A program made the position numbers and the translations under genes. A stretch of 64,000 bases of DNA from Antarctobacter heliothermus (GTDB lineage Bacteria > Pseudomonadota > Alphaproteobacteria > Rhodobacterales > Rhodobacteraceae). Positions within the stretch are counted from its first letter, which is position 1. The number at the start of each line of letters is the position of its first letter. The stretch spans positions 4,097,001 through 4,161,000 of the forward strand of contig NZ_CP022540.1 in the NCBI RefSeq assembly GCF_002237555.1, in the 5' to 3' direction. The notes under the pieces are model-generated. The model saw only the letters and a program-made list of their open reading frames with translations. It ran no database searches and was not told the DNA's origin. Below, in pieces: positions 8,527-17,084 of this stretch.

Positions 8527-9109
8527 CGGCACCGAAAGAGCGGCGAGAGGCAGCGCTCCATGCAATGCGGGATCATGATGTCTCGCAGCGCAGGGCCTGC
8601 CGGCTGGTCCACTGCCCGGCAGTGGTTTTGCTTGAAAACCATGAGAGGGGGTGTCGATCCAAAGACGGTCCGGCGCGAACGCCCGCCTGACCATCCCGAG
8701 ATCCGCCAGGAGATGAAGGAGATCGCTGGCAAACGCCGCCGGTTCGGCTACCGGAGGATCGGCGTGCTGCTTGAGCGCAAAGGCATGAACATGACCCACA
8801 AGAAACTCTACCGCCTCTACCGCGAAGAAGGCCTTGCGGTGGAACGGCGGCGGTGCCGCCGTTGCGCCCGGGGCTCGCGCACGCCGATGCCCGAAGCCAC
8901 ACGGCCGAACCAGCGCTGGTCCCTGGATTTCCTGGCGGACAACTTCGGCGCATCGCGGAAGTTCCGCATCCTGGCCGTGAACGATGACTGCTGCCGGGAA
9001 AACCTGTGCCTGGCCGCCGACACCAGCATTTCAGGCGAGCGCGTGACCCGAGAGCTGGACGCACTCGCCCGGATCTACGGAAAACCCGCTTGCATTGTCA
9101 GTGACAACG
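8526..9109 (+). pseudogene. IS3-family orfB integrase, 5' part
   Basis: The frame opens with TAPKERREAALHAMRDHDV and SQRRACRLV, the usual orfB start that is normally reached by frameshifting from orfA. A 40-bp insert at 8610-8649 then shifts the frame; removing it joins RRACRLVGVDPKTVRR and restores a continuous frame. The rest contains the HTH_21 region (GKRRRFGYRRIGVLLERKG) and the integrase core beginning NQRWSLDFLADNF (first D), ending at IYGKPACIVSDN (second D) where an IS110-family element is inserted. The core resumes at 10740. Confidence 0.85.
8610..8649 (+). repeat. Short hairpin insert 2 (in IS3 orfB)
   Basis: Forty bp between CTGGTC and GGTGTCGATCC. It starts with the palindrome CACTGCCCGGCAGTG, continues with a hairpin GGTTTT-GCTTG-AAAACC and ends TGAGAGGG. 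Removing exactly these 40 bp restores the orfB frame. Layout and both ends match insert 1, and the first stem differs by paired changes (T-A against C-G), which suggests that structure has been kept. Confidence 0.65.
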
Positions 9110-10739
9110 TCCTATGCGCGGAATAATTGGCTGATTTGGCATCAGGTCATTGTCATGCTGAAGCGTTCCAGCACGTTCGAATGTGTGTCAGTTCGGCATT
9201 TTGGTCAACAACATGTCTCTCCCATAACAAACACAGAGTACGCTTATTGCGGCTCTCACCGTCCTTAAGACGAGATCTTCGGGTCGTTGAGCAGAAGGCC
9301 TGAACATTATCTACGAGGTCGAATGCTCGCCTCTACGGCCCTTACAGAGAAAGGTCCTTCTGCTGTCAATCATCCCTCAAAGAAGGGACGATAGGGTTCG
9401 CCGCGGTTTATTATCCCATGCACGGTGCGGGCCATTTTTGCGGCGATTGCGGTATACGCCTTGCGACGTAAATGCGTGTTTTGACGATCCTTGGCGATGT
9501 AACGCTCGAACTTGTCGCGGAAGCTGTTGGTCTTTTGCATGATGGCGACCTGACCGGCCATCCAGAGCGTGCGGCGTAATCTGGCATTCCCATATTTTGA
9601 GAGCTTGGTTTGGCCACGGAATGTGCCCGACTGGATCGTTGCGAGGTCCATCCCACAGAACTTCAAAAATTGGCGGTGATGCCGAAAGCGGCGCAGATCG
9701 CCTGCTTCTGCAAGGATGGTCAGCGCGTTGATCGGCCCGATCCCTGGGATGGATGTTAGCAGTTGATAGTCGTCGTTGGTCTTGAGAAGCTCAACGGCGC
9801 GATCCTCAATCTCGTTGCGTTTGGCAATCAGGCCGCGCCCTTCACCCAAGACCAAACGGAACATCCTTGCAGCGTCGGAGTCCGGCGCAATTGGCAGGCC
9901 TACAGAGAACTTGGCGGTCTGATAAATATCTGCAAGCAAACGTTCTTTTGACACTTTGCGGCCGACCACGTCCCAAGCATCTGCAATGAAAGCCTCTTGG
10001 TCCATGGCAGAGATGAAATGCGGTGAAGGATAACGTTCGAGAAAGGCAAAGAACCAATCGCTGCGTGAGCTGCGATGAAAGCGGTCAGCCTCGGGCCAAT
10101 ACAGCGGCAGGTAGTGGGTCAGCACCCGATGCCAAAGTTCCGTCTTTGAGCGCGAGACTATGTCGTGCGTCTTGGACAACTCCTGAAGATCATTCGTACC
10201 GCTCAGCATTGGGTCGTGGTAAAACTGCTCGTTCCCGATCAGCATCATATGCAGGATGACTTGCGCGTCTTTCGGATCGTTCTTGTCCCAACTGTTGTTC
10301 AAAGCCTCACGGGTGCGCGCCAATGCGACCGAAGACACCAGCTTCACATCGAAACCGGCCACCCCAAGCCGGTAAGCGAGAGCGCGATGGTAATTGCCTG
10401 TAGCCTCAAAAGCCGCGCGGACAGGACGATCATACTCTGAGAGTGTAGAGATCAATCGATTGAATTCGTCGAGCTGGTTGAGAACGGTCAAACGGCGGCG
10501 GCGCTTTCGGCCCGGAACAGCGATCAAGACTTCATGGCGGGCCTTTGCGATATCAATCGCAACCAAAACAGGCTCGGTTTGTGCAATAGTGGCATCGGTC
10601 ATAGTCGGTCTCCCTTGCGGCGTGGTTTGTGCAAAACCACTGTAGGGACCTGAGACCCGGCTATGATCACCTGCTGCGCTATTTGGGGGCTGCGCAGGCA
10701 ATCATAGCCTCAACATCAACAACATTCCGAAGGTGTTAC
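9110..10739 (-). mobile_element. IS110-family element nested in IS3 orfB
   Basis: orfB reads SDN up to 9109 and resumes as GTEFTSRAS from 10740, so the inserted DNA is about 1.63 kb. It contains one minus-strand IS110-type transposase with roughly 260 bp of non-coding DNA on its 3' side. No clear inverted repeats were found, as in the IS110 (not IS1111) subgroup. The inserted element must be younger than the IS3 element. Confidence 0.8.
9370..10602 (-). CDS. IS110-family transposase (long form)
   Basis: A 410-residue transposase. The start at 10602 follows a GGGAGACC ribosome site; the longer in-frame start at 10701 lies in the element's end and is less likely. The N-terminal DEDD domain reads VLVAIDIAKARHEVLIAVPG, AFEATGNYHRALAYRL and NDPKDAQVILHM. 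The C-terminal part has IPGIGPINALTILAEAGDLRRF and the GMDLATIQSGTFRGQTKLSK block, then KAYTAIAAKMARTVHGII. It is longer than the other IS110 copies here because of a wider linker (residues about 150-270). It appears intact. Confidence 0.92.
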   Translation of the reverse strand: MTDATIAQTEPVLVAIDIAKARHEVLIAVPGRKRRRRLTVLNQLDEFNRLISTLSEYDRPVRAAFEATGNYHRALAYRLGVAGFDVKLVSSVALARTREALNNSWDKNDPKDAQVILHMMLIGNEQFYHDPMLSGTNDLQELSKTHDIVSRSKTELWHRVLTHYLPLYWPEADRFHRSSRSDWFFAFLERYPSPHFISAMDQEAFIADAWDVVGRKVSKERLLADIYQTAKFSVGLPIAPDSDAARMFRLVLGEGRGLIAKRNEIEDRAVELLKTNDDYQLLTSIPGIGPINALTILAEAGDLRRFRHHRQFLKFCGMDLATIQSGTFRGQTKLSKYGNARLRRTLWMAGQVAIMQKTNSFRDKFERYIAKDRQNTHLRRKAYTAIAAKMARTVHGIINRGEPYRPFFEG

Positions 10740-11093
10740 GGCACGGAGTTCACCAGCCGGGCAAGCCTGAAATGGGCCGACAGGAACGGCGTGGATTGGC
10801 ACTATATCGACCCCGGAAAACCGTAGCAGAATGCCTTTATCGAGCCATTCAACGGCAGCCTGCGGGACGAGCTCCTCAATGAAGAGTTGTTCGATACCCT
10901 GGACGATGCCCGCCGCAAACTGGCGCTGGGGCGCTACGATTACAACAACGTCAGGCCGCACTCTTCGCTGGGGAACAAAACGCCAAAGCAAGCGCGGCAG
11001 GTGCTTGAGCTATTTGAGGGCTCCGCGCCCGCCGCGCTTGCCAAACCCGAAACCGACGACCACCAAAATCAGACCCGCAGACTCTCGTCATGA
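10740..11093 (+). pseudogene. IS3-family orfB integrase, 3' part with nonsense codon
   Basis: GTEFTSRASLKWADRNGVDW continues the DDE integrase core cut at 9109. After IDPGKP an in-frame TAG (10824-10826) interrupts, then QNAFIEPFNGSLRDELLNE supplies the catalytic E region in the same frame, followed by YDYNNVRPHSSLG, the normal orfB end, and a stop at 11091. The catalytic aspartates are in the 5' part, so even a precise loss of the nested element would leave a broken gene. Confidence 0.85.
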
Positions 11094-11135
11094 GCGAGGG
11101 ACCAGCGGGGGGCACGTCAAAGTGGGCTTGGTAAC

Positions 11136-11366
11136 TCAAACCCAGACATTTAACATTTCAGAGTCATGCTCATCGGGCTCGTAAAACGGCTGCTCACCAC
11201 CAACAAGGAAAAATGGGCAGGATGGATCCACTGGTAACTTGTCAAACTCAGTTCGAATGTCCGGGCAACCGCGACAGAACTCCCACCGCCACCCGTCAAA
11301 TGACCATGAACTTACATCGCCATAGGCGGCGGCATCTCTCCTATCGGGTACGTCCCACTCAGTCAT
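11136..11366 (-). pseudogene. Fragment resembling a DUF6499-type (transcriptional-regulator-like) protein
   Basis: Starting from MTEWDVPDRRDAAAYGDV at 11366, the frame carries WSFDGWRWEFCRGCPDIRTEF, a tryptophan-rich pattern (WDxPDWRDxxxY ... WxWEFLRR) that I associate with short DUF6499 proteins found on integrative and conjugative elements. The stop at 11136 lies only 17 bp outside the right end of the IS3 element, so the natural C-terminus may have been removed by that insertion. The family assignment is from memory of the motif and is uncertain. It is consistent with this being the remains of an integrated element. Confidence 0.45.
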
Positions 11367-11774
11367 TGTCATCTGATCCGGCGACCTCGCTTTCATAGGT
11401 CGATACAGACCGCGATTTAGAGAGACGACGTGAGCAACCATTCTTTGTCGCTTGTCAGCCTCAAGTCCATGAAACCGCAGTGTCTCGACGAAGAAACAAA
11501 GGAAAATCAAACTTACGAGTGAACATCAGGCAGGGATGGGATGCACGGCCCTCTGGACGCAGCGACTGCGTCTGACAGGACGCTCGGCCAGCCGATCAGG
11601 TTAGCGGTACGTTGGATGATCTGGGCAACTCAGGTGCAGCTACCTGATAACGAGTCGAGAGCAGATGTTTCGAGGCTCGGTACCATGCTGATCGCAGTGC
11701 GGGGATAAATTGGGGGATACGTTGGTCCAAAAAACGGTCAATTCTTTGACCGGCAACGGAATTTCAAGTCAATT
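11367..11774. other. Gene-free stretch between island remnant and tRNA-Leu
   Basis: No convincing coding frame. The last part (about 11700-11774) is AT-richer and contains GGGGGATACGTTGGTCC and two GGTCAA/GGCAAC-like steps just outside the tRNA 3' end, where integrase attachment cores of tRNA-borne islands usually lie. No integrase gene or second copy of the tRNA 3' end is visible in the window, so an attachment site cannot be demonstrated. Confidence 0.4.
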
Positions 11775-11861
11775 TGGTGCGGTCGAGAGGACTCGAACCT
11801 CCACGGGTGTTACCCCACAGCGACCTCAACGCTGCGCGTCTACCAATTCCGCCACGACCGC
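11775..11861 (-). tRNA. tRNA-Leu (anticodon GAG)
   Basis: On the minus strand the acceptor GCGGTCG pairs with CGACCGC. The D-arm contains GGCGGAATTGGTAGACGC, the anticodon stem CAGCG/CGCTG encloses loop TTGAGGT (anticodon GAG, reading CUC/CUU), a long variable arm (GTGGGGTAACACCCGTG) marks a class II tRNA, and the T-arm is GAGGTTCGAGTCCTC. CCA is encoded. The 3' end faces the IS-rich island at 1-11.1 kb, the side on which integrases recombine. Confidence 0.96.
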
Positions 11862-12055
11862 ACTGTCTTGACTTGGTGGAGGGGTCTCTAACGAAGCTCT
11901 GCGAGGATGTGAAGAGGGAAAAACCGCCACGGGCCGGTTTCTTGCGCCAACGCTCTGGCGCGGCGCGCAACGCCGCCCGCTGGACAAGTCCCCCGCTGTC
12001 GTGTCATCCCCGACGATGGGCAAATGGGAGACGGGGCAACGCCCCCGTGCGGCGC

Positions 12056-12706
12056 ATGGAATGGAAGATCAGTGAAGGCCTGACTGGCTATGACGAGGCG
12101 CTGGCCTTCATGGAGGATCGCGCAACGGCGATTGCCGAAGGCCGGGCCGAGGACTGCATCTGGCTGCTGGAACATCCGCCGCTCTATACCGCTGGCACCT
12201 CTGCCAAGATCGAAGATTTGAAAGATCCTGACCGGTTTCCCGTCCACCCGTCCAAGCGCGGTGGCCAGTACACCTATCACGGGCCGGGACAGCGGGTTGT
12301 CTATGTGATGATGGACCTCAACAAGCGCGGTCGCGACATCCGCTGTTTTGTGCAAGATCTTGAAAACTGGGTGATTGCCACGCTGGCAGAATTCAATCTG
12401 ACCGGCCACATCCGTGACGGCCGCGTCGGCGTCTGGATCGAACGGCCCGACCGCCCGCGCCTGCCCTCCGGGGCCGTGGCCGAGGACAAGATCGCCGCCA
12501 TCGGCATCCGTCTGCGCAAATGGGTGAGCTTTCACGGGCTGGCGATCAATGTCGAACCAGACCTGAGTCATTTCGACGGGATCGTGCCTTGCGGTATCAC
12601 CGATTACGGCGTGACCAGTCTGGTGGATCTGGGCCTGCCGGTTACGATGGAGGATCTGGACGTGGCGCTGCGCAGCCAGTTCGATCAGGTGATGCTGGGG
12701 CGCTAG
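12056..12706 (+). CDS. lipB: Octanoyl-[acyl-carrier-protein]:protein N-octanoyltransferase LipB
   Basis: A 216-residue enzyme that transfers octanoyl groups from ACP to lipoyl domains, the first step of endogenous lipoate synthesis. It shows [15 protein letters not shown], the core [20 protein letters not shown], the lysine motif [15 protein letters not shown] with [12 protein letters not shown], and the catalytic cysteine region [18 protein letters not shown]. The start MEWKISEGL matches roseobacter homologues; an earlier in-frame ATG at 12016 is possible because the ribosome site at 12056 is weak, but upstream residues look untranslated. It is a single gene, followed by an 11-bp stem hairpin. 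Confidence 0.95.
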   Translation: MEWKISEGLTGYDEALAFMEDRATAIAEGRAEDCIWLLEHPPLYTAGTSAKIEDLKDPDRFPVHPSKRGGQYTYHGPGQRVVYVMMDLNKRGRDIRCFVQDLENWVIATLAEFNLTGHIRDGRVGVWIERPDRPRLPSGAVAEDKIAAIGIRLRKWVSFHGLAINVEPDLSHFDGIVPCGITDYGVTSLVDLGLPVTMEDLDVALRSQFDQVMLGR

Positions 12707-12733
12707 GCGCTTGGGACCGGCCTTGCCGATACA

Positions 12734-12765
12734 GGAGGGGCCGCACAGACTTGCGCGGCCCCTCC
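12734..12765 (+). terminator. Stem-loop after lipB
   Basis: GGAGGGGCCGC and GCGGCCCCTCC form an 11-bp perfect stem with a 10-base loop 28 bases after the lipB stop. It lacks a T-run, so it may be a transcript-stabilising hairpin rather than an intrinsic terminator. Confidence 0.5.
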
Positions 12766-12855
12766 CCGGTCGGGGCAATGACCCATCCCGGTCGGGGCAG
12801 ATAAATGTCCCCGCTGCAGTCTTGAATGATTAGGTGCTTTCAAATGGTCCGGTGG

Positions 12856-12883
12856 GGCGCGGCCCCGGACAGCGGGCCGCGCC
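12856..12883 (-). terminator. Stem-loop after the first DUF1127 gene
   Basis: GGCGCGGCCC and GGGCCGCGCC pair over an 8-base loop just past the 3' end of the minus-strand DUF1127 gene. There is no strong T-run on the minus strand beyond it, so termination activity is uncertain. Confidence 0.4.
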
Positions 12884-12890
12884 GCCTGTC

Positions 12891-13097
12891 TCAGAGTTTG
12901 CTTGTGAAAACGTGAAACAGAATATCCTCTCGGGCGACGCCCCGCGTGGCGAGATCGGTGTCGGACATGGCGCGCAACGCCTCGACCTGCGCGGTGCGCT
13001 GGCGATAGCGACGATCGAATGGTGTTTCGAACAGTCGGGCCATACGCTGGCGCAGGGTGGCGCTGCTGCTAGCAAAGCTGTTGTCGAAATAGGCCAT
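12891..13097 (-). CDS. DUF1127 domain protein, copy 1
   Basis: A 68-residue basic protein with a GGGGGAG ribosome site. It begins MAYFDNSFASSSATLRQRMARLF and continues with the arginine-rich FDRRYRQRTAQVEALRAMSDTDLATRGVAREDIL, the YjiS/DUF1127 pattern (SDxxLxxxGxxRxDI). Small proteins of this family have been linked to RNA turnover and to phosphate and carbon metabolism in alphaproteobacteria. The window shows no partner gene. It is a paralogue of the gene at 13407-13613. Confidence 0.85.
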   Translation of the reverse strand: MAYFDNSFASSSATLRQRMARLFETPFDRRYRQRTAQVEALRAMSDTDLATRGVAREDILFHVFTSKL

Positions 13098-13270
13098 CTT
13101 GATCTCCCCCCAGTGGGTTGTCGTGTGGGATGTCGTTTCAGGACGTCGGGCTCAGCAGATGGGGTCACTTTACGCGCCTGCCCGGGACCACATCAGTCAG
13201 GAAACCCGGACGGTCGGGAATACCGGACCTGCGCCGGGTAGAATCGCGGCTTTCCCGTGGGGGCAGACGA

Positions 13271-13304
13271 CAAAATAGAGGGGGCGCACTCACAACGCCC
13301 CCTC
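13271..13304 (-). terminator. Terminator-like hairpin after the second DUF1127 gene
   Basis: GAGGGGGCG and CGCCCCCTC form a 9-bp stem. Read on the minus strand it is followed by TATTTTG. It lies about 100 bp after the stop of the 13407-13613 gene. Confidence 0.55.
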
Positions 13305-13406
13305 GCACATCATTGAAAAAATCGGCAGGCACAGTGGCCCTAATAAGGTTTGGTTATTGAAACTCGTGGCAAGATGTCGGGCGCTGGCGGGCAGCCCCCG
13401 TCCGGG

Positions 13407-13613
13407 TCACGCCTTACCGGCAAAAACATGCAGCAGAATGTCCTCACGGGCGATCCCGCAGTCGGCCAGTTCGGCGTCCGACATTGCGCGCAGCGCCTCG
13501 ATCCGGGCCGTGCGCTGGCGATAGCGGCGGTCAAACGGTGTCTCCAGAAACCGGGCCAGACGCTGGCGCAGAGTGGTGCGGTTCGAAACGAAGGTGCTGT
13601 CAAAATAGGCCAT
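13407..13613 (-). CDS. DUF1127 domain protein, copy 2
   Basis: A 68-residue paralogue of the gene at 12891-13097: MAYFDSTFVSNRTTLRQRLARFL and then RRYRQRTARIEALRAMSDAEL, GIAREDILLHVFAGKA. The start at 13613 has an AGGGAGACCCC ribosome site; an upstream in-frame ATG at 13655 has none. The two genes are separated by about 300 bp with no gene, including a hairpin, so they are probably transcribed separately. Most differences lie in the first 20 residues and near the C-terminus. Confidence 0.85.
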   Translation of the reverse strand: MAYFDSTFVSNRTTLRQRLARFLETPFDRRYRQRTARIEALRAMSDAELADCGIAREDILLHVFAGKA

Positions 13614-13741
13614 CGGGGTCTCCCTCGGGATCAGGTGTCGCTGTGTTGATCCCAAATTAGAAAATCCGACGCCGCGCCATAAGTCGGGAAACCATGACCG
13701 TATGGTATTCCGGACCTGCTTTCGTCGCGCGGCAGGCTGGA

Positions 13742-14428
13742 TCAGGGCCGGTGCGGCCAGCGCATGGAAATCATGTAGCGAAACAGCGTGTCGTCCACGA
13801 CCACCGCAAAGGTGAGGAACCCGCCGAACTGCGCCTTGTAGCAGCCAAACCCCTGCTCCATCTGGACGGTATAGGGCGGCAGATCCAGAACCAGCGGCCC
13901 ATCCGCCAGATAATCATGCAACGCCCGGGCGCGGCACACATTGACCACAGGGACCGCCGTGATCACCCCGGACCGAAGGGCAGCAGCGGCCCTGCCCCCT
14001 TCGTCCGCCTGCAGATCCAGCATGCGTTGCGCCAGCAGATCGGCAAGACCCTCTTGGCGCGCCAGACGGCGCGCCGCGTCGCGTGGTTCTGCATCCGCCC
14101 CCGCATGGGTCACATCCAGCAGCCAGTTGTAGTCGGCGATGGAGGCCCCGCCGCGTTCGAGCCGGCCGGTCCCGAACCTCGGGAACAGCGCCAGAAACAG
14201 CCTGTCATGGTCAGACGTCCCATAGGCCGCATCCACCACCATCCGGCATTCGCTGCCATCCGGTCTAGACACCAACAGGCAACTGACTGGGCCTGTCGCG
14301 GGCGCGACAGAGCTGTTCGCCCCCTCCGGGTGCGGATCGCAAGAGCACACCTGCGCCACCGGCTCGGCCAGAACCGAGGTCGCCAGCAGGCCTGCGGCTG
14401 CGGCAAATGTGAACATCCGTCGGATCAT
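13742..14428 (-). CDS. Secreted protein of unknown function
   Basis: A 228-residue protein with a clear signal peptide (MIRRMFTFAAAAGLLATSVLA, cleavage after VLA). The mature part is cysteine-containing (QVCSCDPH, VSCLLV, SECRMVV, VNVCRA, GFGCYKA), which suggests disulphides in the periplasm. I do not recognise a domain. It ends 230 bp before ctaD on the other strand, a divergent arrangement with no obvious functional link. The C-terminal half (VQMEQGFGCYKAQFGGFL) looks like beta structure. Confidence 0.7.
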   Translation of the reverse strand: MIRRMFTFAAAAGLLATSVLAEPVAQVCSCDPHPEGANSSVAPATGPVSCLLVSRPDGSECRMVVDAAYGTSDHDRLFLALFPRFGTGRLERGGASIADYNWLLDVTHAGADAEPRDAARRLARQEGLADLLAQRMLDLQADEGGRAAAALRSGVITAVPVVNVCRARALHDYLADGPLVLDLPPYTVQMEQGFGCYKAQFGGFLTFAVVVDDTLFRYMISMRWPHRP

Positions 14429-14652
14429 ATCCGGTCTCCGGTGGGCCGTCAGGCGTCAGTCACCCGACAATTGCCCGGATAGGTCGGCCTGTCCAAACCT
14501 TCCGACCGACAAGGTGCGACAAAAAGATTTGATCTGCGTCAAATCCGGCCATTGCCGCCCCTATGGTCACATTCTAAAACGTGAAAGGAACATTGGGCGC
14601 GGACGGATTCCCGATCCGTACCCTATGCATTGGGATCAGCAGGAGGCATCAA

Positions 14653-16326
14653 ATGGCAGACGCAGCCATTCACGGCCACGAGCATGAAGACAACCGGGGG
14701 TTCTTTACCCGCTGGTTCATGTCGACGAACCACAAGGACATCGGGATTCTCTATCTTGTTGTCTCGGCTCTAGTCGGCTTCATCTCCGTGGCTTTCACAG
14801 TCTACATGCGCCTGGAGCTCATGGAGCCCGGCGTTCAGTACATGTGCATGGAAGGTATGCGGTTCACCGCAGCAGCCATCGCCGATTGTACGCCTAACGG
14901 ACACCTCTGGAACGTGCTGATCACCGGCCACGGCATCCTGATGATGTTCTTCGTGGTCATTCCGGCACTGTTCGGCGGTTTTGGCAACTATTTCATGCCG
15001 TTGCAGATCGGCGCGCCGGATATGGCGTTCCCGCGCATGAACAACCTGTCGTTCTGGATGTATGTCGCAGGCACCACGCTGGCGGTCTGTTCGGTCCTGT
15101 CGCCGGGCGGCAACGGTCAGCTGGGGTCCGGTGTGGGCTGGGTTCTCTACCCGCCGCTGTCCACCAATGAGGCCGGTTTCTCGATGGATCTGGCGATCTT
15201 CGCGGTCCACGTCTCGGGTGCGTCGTCGATCCTTGGCGCGATCAACATGATCACCACCTTCCTGAACATGCGTGCCCCCGGCATGACCCTGTTCAAGGTG
15301 CCGCTGTTCTCATGGTCGATCTTTGTCACCTCGTGGCTGATCCTGCTGTCGCTGCCCGTTCTGGCCGGTGCCATCACCATGCTGCTGACCGACCGCAACT
15401 TTGGCACGACCTTCTTTGATCCTGCTGGCGGTGGCGACCCGATCCTGTACCAGCACATCCTGTGGTTCTTTGGTCACCCCGAAGTGTACATCGTGATCCT
15501 GCCCGGCTTTGGCATCATCAGCCACGTCATCGCGACCTTCGCGCGCAAGCCGATCTTCGGCTACCTGCCGATGGTCTGGGCGCTGATCGCCATCGGCGCA
15601 CTGGGCTTTGTCGTCTGGGCGCACCACATGTACACCGTGGGCATGTCGCTGACCCAGCAGAGCTATTTCATGCTGGCGACGATGGTCATCGCGGTCCCGA
15701 CAGGGGTCAAGATCTTCTCGTGGATCGCGACCATGTGGGGCGGCTCGATCGAGTTCAAGACACCGATGCTCTGGGCGTTCGGCTTCCTGTTCCTGTTCAC
15801 CGCAGGCGGCGTGACCGGCATCGTTCTCAGCCAGGCAGGCATCGACCGCGCCTATCACGACACCTACTATGTCGTGGCGCACTTCCACTATGTGATGAGC
15901 CTTGGCGCCGTGTTCGCGATCTTTGCGGGGGTCTACTTCTACTTCCCCAAGATGACCGGCCGGATGTACAATGAAGCCATGGGCAAGATCCACTTCTGGG
16001 CGATGTTCATCGGGGCCAACCTGACCTTCTTCCCCCAACACTTCTTGGGCCGTCAGGGCATGCCGCGTCGGTACATCGACTACCCAGAGGCATTCGCCAC
16101 CTGGAACTATGTCTCATCCATGGGCGCTTTCCTGTCCTTCGCGTCCTTCGTGTTCTTCTTCTTCATCGTGTTCCATGCGCTGACCCGTGGGGCGCGCGTG
16201 ACCCAGAACAACCCGTGGAACGAATACGCGGATACGCTGGAATGGACCCTGCCCTCGCCGCCGCCCGAACACACGTTCGAGCAGCTGCCAAAGCAGGAAG
16301 ATTGGGACAAGGGGCCCGCGCACTAA
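14653..16326 (+). CDS. ctaD: Cytochrome c oxidase subunit I (aa3 type)
   Basis: A 557-residue heme-copper oxidase subunit I with 12 membrane helices, the site of oxygen reduction and proton pumping in the inner membrane. The start at 14653 has a perfect AGGAGG six bases upstream; the frame is open further up but has no ribosome site. Key motifs are [16 protein letters not shown] (proton entry region), [10 protein letters not shown] with His275 and Tyr279 (the cross-linked Cu-B ligand pair), HHMYT, and HFHYVMS with His410 and His412 (heme ligands). It is not next to other oxidase genes here. A strong terminator follows, so it is monocistronic. Confidence 0.97.
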   Translation: MADAAIHGHEHEDNRGFFTRWFMSTNHKDIGILYLVVSALVGFISVAFTVYMRLELMEPGVQYMCMEGMRFTAAAIADCTPNGHLWNVLITGHGILMMFFVVIPALFGGFGNYFMPLQIGAPDMAFPRMNNLSFWMYVAGTTLAVCSVLSPGGNGQLGSGVGWVLYPPLSTNEAGFSMDLAIFAVHVSGASSILGAINMITTFLNMRAPGMTLFKVPLFSWSIFVTSWLILLSLPVLAGAITMLLTDRNFGTTFFDPAGGGDPILYQHILWFFGHPEVYIVILPGFGIISHVIATFARKPIFGYLPMVWALIAIGALGFVVWAHHMYTVGMSLTQQSYFMLATMVIAVPTGVKIFSWIATMWGGSIEFKTPMLWAFGFLFLFTAGGVTGIVLSQAGIDRAYHDTYYVVAHFHYVMSLGAVFAIFAGVYFYFPKMTGRMYNEAMGKIHFWAMFIGANLTFFPQHFLGRQGMPRRYIDYPEAFATWNYVSSMGAFLSFASFVFFFFIVFHALTRGARVTQNNPWNEYADTLEWTLPSPPPEHTFEQLPKQEDWDKGPAH

Positions 16327-16350
16327 GCGCCGGACCGACCCGACGATTAC

Positions 16351-16383
16351 AAAAGGCCCCGACATCCGTCGGGGCCTTTTTCG
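16351..16383 (+). terminator. Intrinsic terminator of ctaD
   Basis: AAAAGGCCCCGAC and GTCGGGGCCTTTTTCG form a stem of at least 10 bp with a short loop and a T-run, 25 bases after the ctaD stop. Confidence 0.9.
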
Positions 16384-16575
16384 TAGTGGGTGGCACGGGT
16401 CTGCTACCCCGCCGCCCCCCCGACCGGGCGATGCCCTGCCACCGCCGGTCGTGCCGTTATTGACCCTACAACCGCCGCGACGTGCCACCGCTTTGACCCA
16501 TCGCAAATCTGAGGTATATCCAGACAGATAGCGACGCCGGACCGTACCCACCGGCAAGTGGAATTTATCAGTTCA

Positions 16576-17073
16576 ATGCCCTACCAGTGGAAAACTCCGA
16601 AACGTGAAACAACCCAGCATCTGCAACTCTGGCCGCATAATTCGCTGTCGCCAGAGGGTTTCGCCGCGATGATCCTGGGCTTTTTCCTGTTTGCCTTGCT
16701 GCCTCTGTACGGGGTGATCGGCACGGCAGTGCTGTGGGGATTGCTGCCATTCCTGCTGGCGGCAACTGCGGCGCTGTACTATGCGCTGCGCCGCAACCAG
16801 CGCGACCGCCGCATACTGGAGGATCTGACCGTCTCCCCCGAAACCACACGCCTGATCCGCACCAATCCCAAAGGCGACAGCCAGGATTGGGAAAGCAACA
16901 CCTATTGGGTCAAGGTCGCCTGCCATGAGCAGGGTGGCCCGGTGCCCTACTACGTCACGCTCAAGGGTCAGGGCCGCGAGGTCGAGATTGGCGCCTTCCT
17001 CAGCGAGGATGAGCGCAAGGCGCTGTTTTCCGACCTCACCGACGCGGTGCGCCGCGCCGCGCATCCCTGCTGA
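16576..17073 (+). CDS. DUF2244 family membrane protein
   Basis: A 165-residue protein with two adjacent membrane helices (residues about 33-75: AAMILGFFLFALLPLYGVIG and LWGLLPFLLAATAALYYALR) and a cytoplasmic beta-rich C-terminus ending EVEIGAFLSEDERKALFSDL, the usual DUF2244 pattern. The start MPYQWKTP at 16576 fits homologues better than the frame start at 16558. Family members are often found near cytochrome oxidase genes, as here downstream of ctaD, but the function is not known. The next gene starts 12 bases after its stop, so the two may be co-transcribed. Confidence 0.8.
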   Translation: MPYQWKTPKRETTQHLQLWPHNSLSPEGFAAMILGFFLFALLPLYGVIGTAVLWGLLPFLLAATAALYYALRRNQRDRRILEDLTVSPETTRLIRTNPKGDSQDWESNTYWVKVACHEQGGPVPYYVTLKGQGREVEIGAFLSEDERKALFSDLTDAVRRAAHPC

Positions 17074-17084
17074 GGGGCCGTCGT

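Larger units (their letters stand above)
8160..11119 (+). mobile_element. IS3-family element, interrupted by a nested IS110-family element
   Basis: Ends are TGACGTGCCCGCCGC at 8160 and, on the other strand, TGACGTGCCCCCCGC ending at 11119, an inverted repeat that starts with TGA as usual for IS3 elements. Inside are an orfA, the two halves of an orfB integrase and a nested IS110-family element (about 9110-10739). Without the nested element it would be about 1.33 kb. Damage includes an insert carrying a stop in orfA, a frameshifting insert in orfB and a TAG in the orfB 3' half, so it is inactive. Confidence 0.8.

Noticed and set aside
8227..9109. Normal programmed frameshifting as explanation for the IS3 orfA/orfB breaks
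   Set aside because: The usual shift joins the end of orfA to orfB. The breaks here lie inside each gene at extra sequence, and removing that sequence restores the frame of orfB.
11888..12778. A 296-residue minus-strand frame opposite lipB
   Set aside because: lipB on the plus strand has all family motifs; the opposite frame is a GC-driven shadow.
15310..16041. Histidine- and aspartate-rich minus frame opposite ctaD
   Set aside because: Shadow of the conserved oxidase gene, with no start signal.
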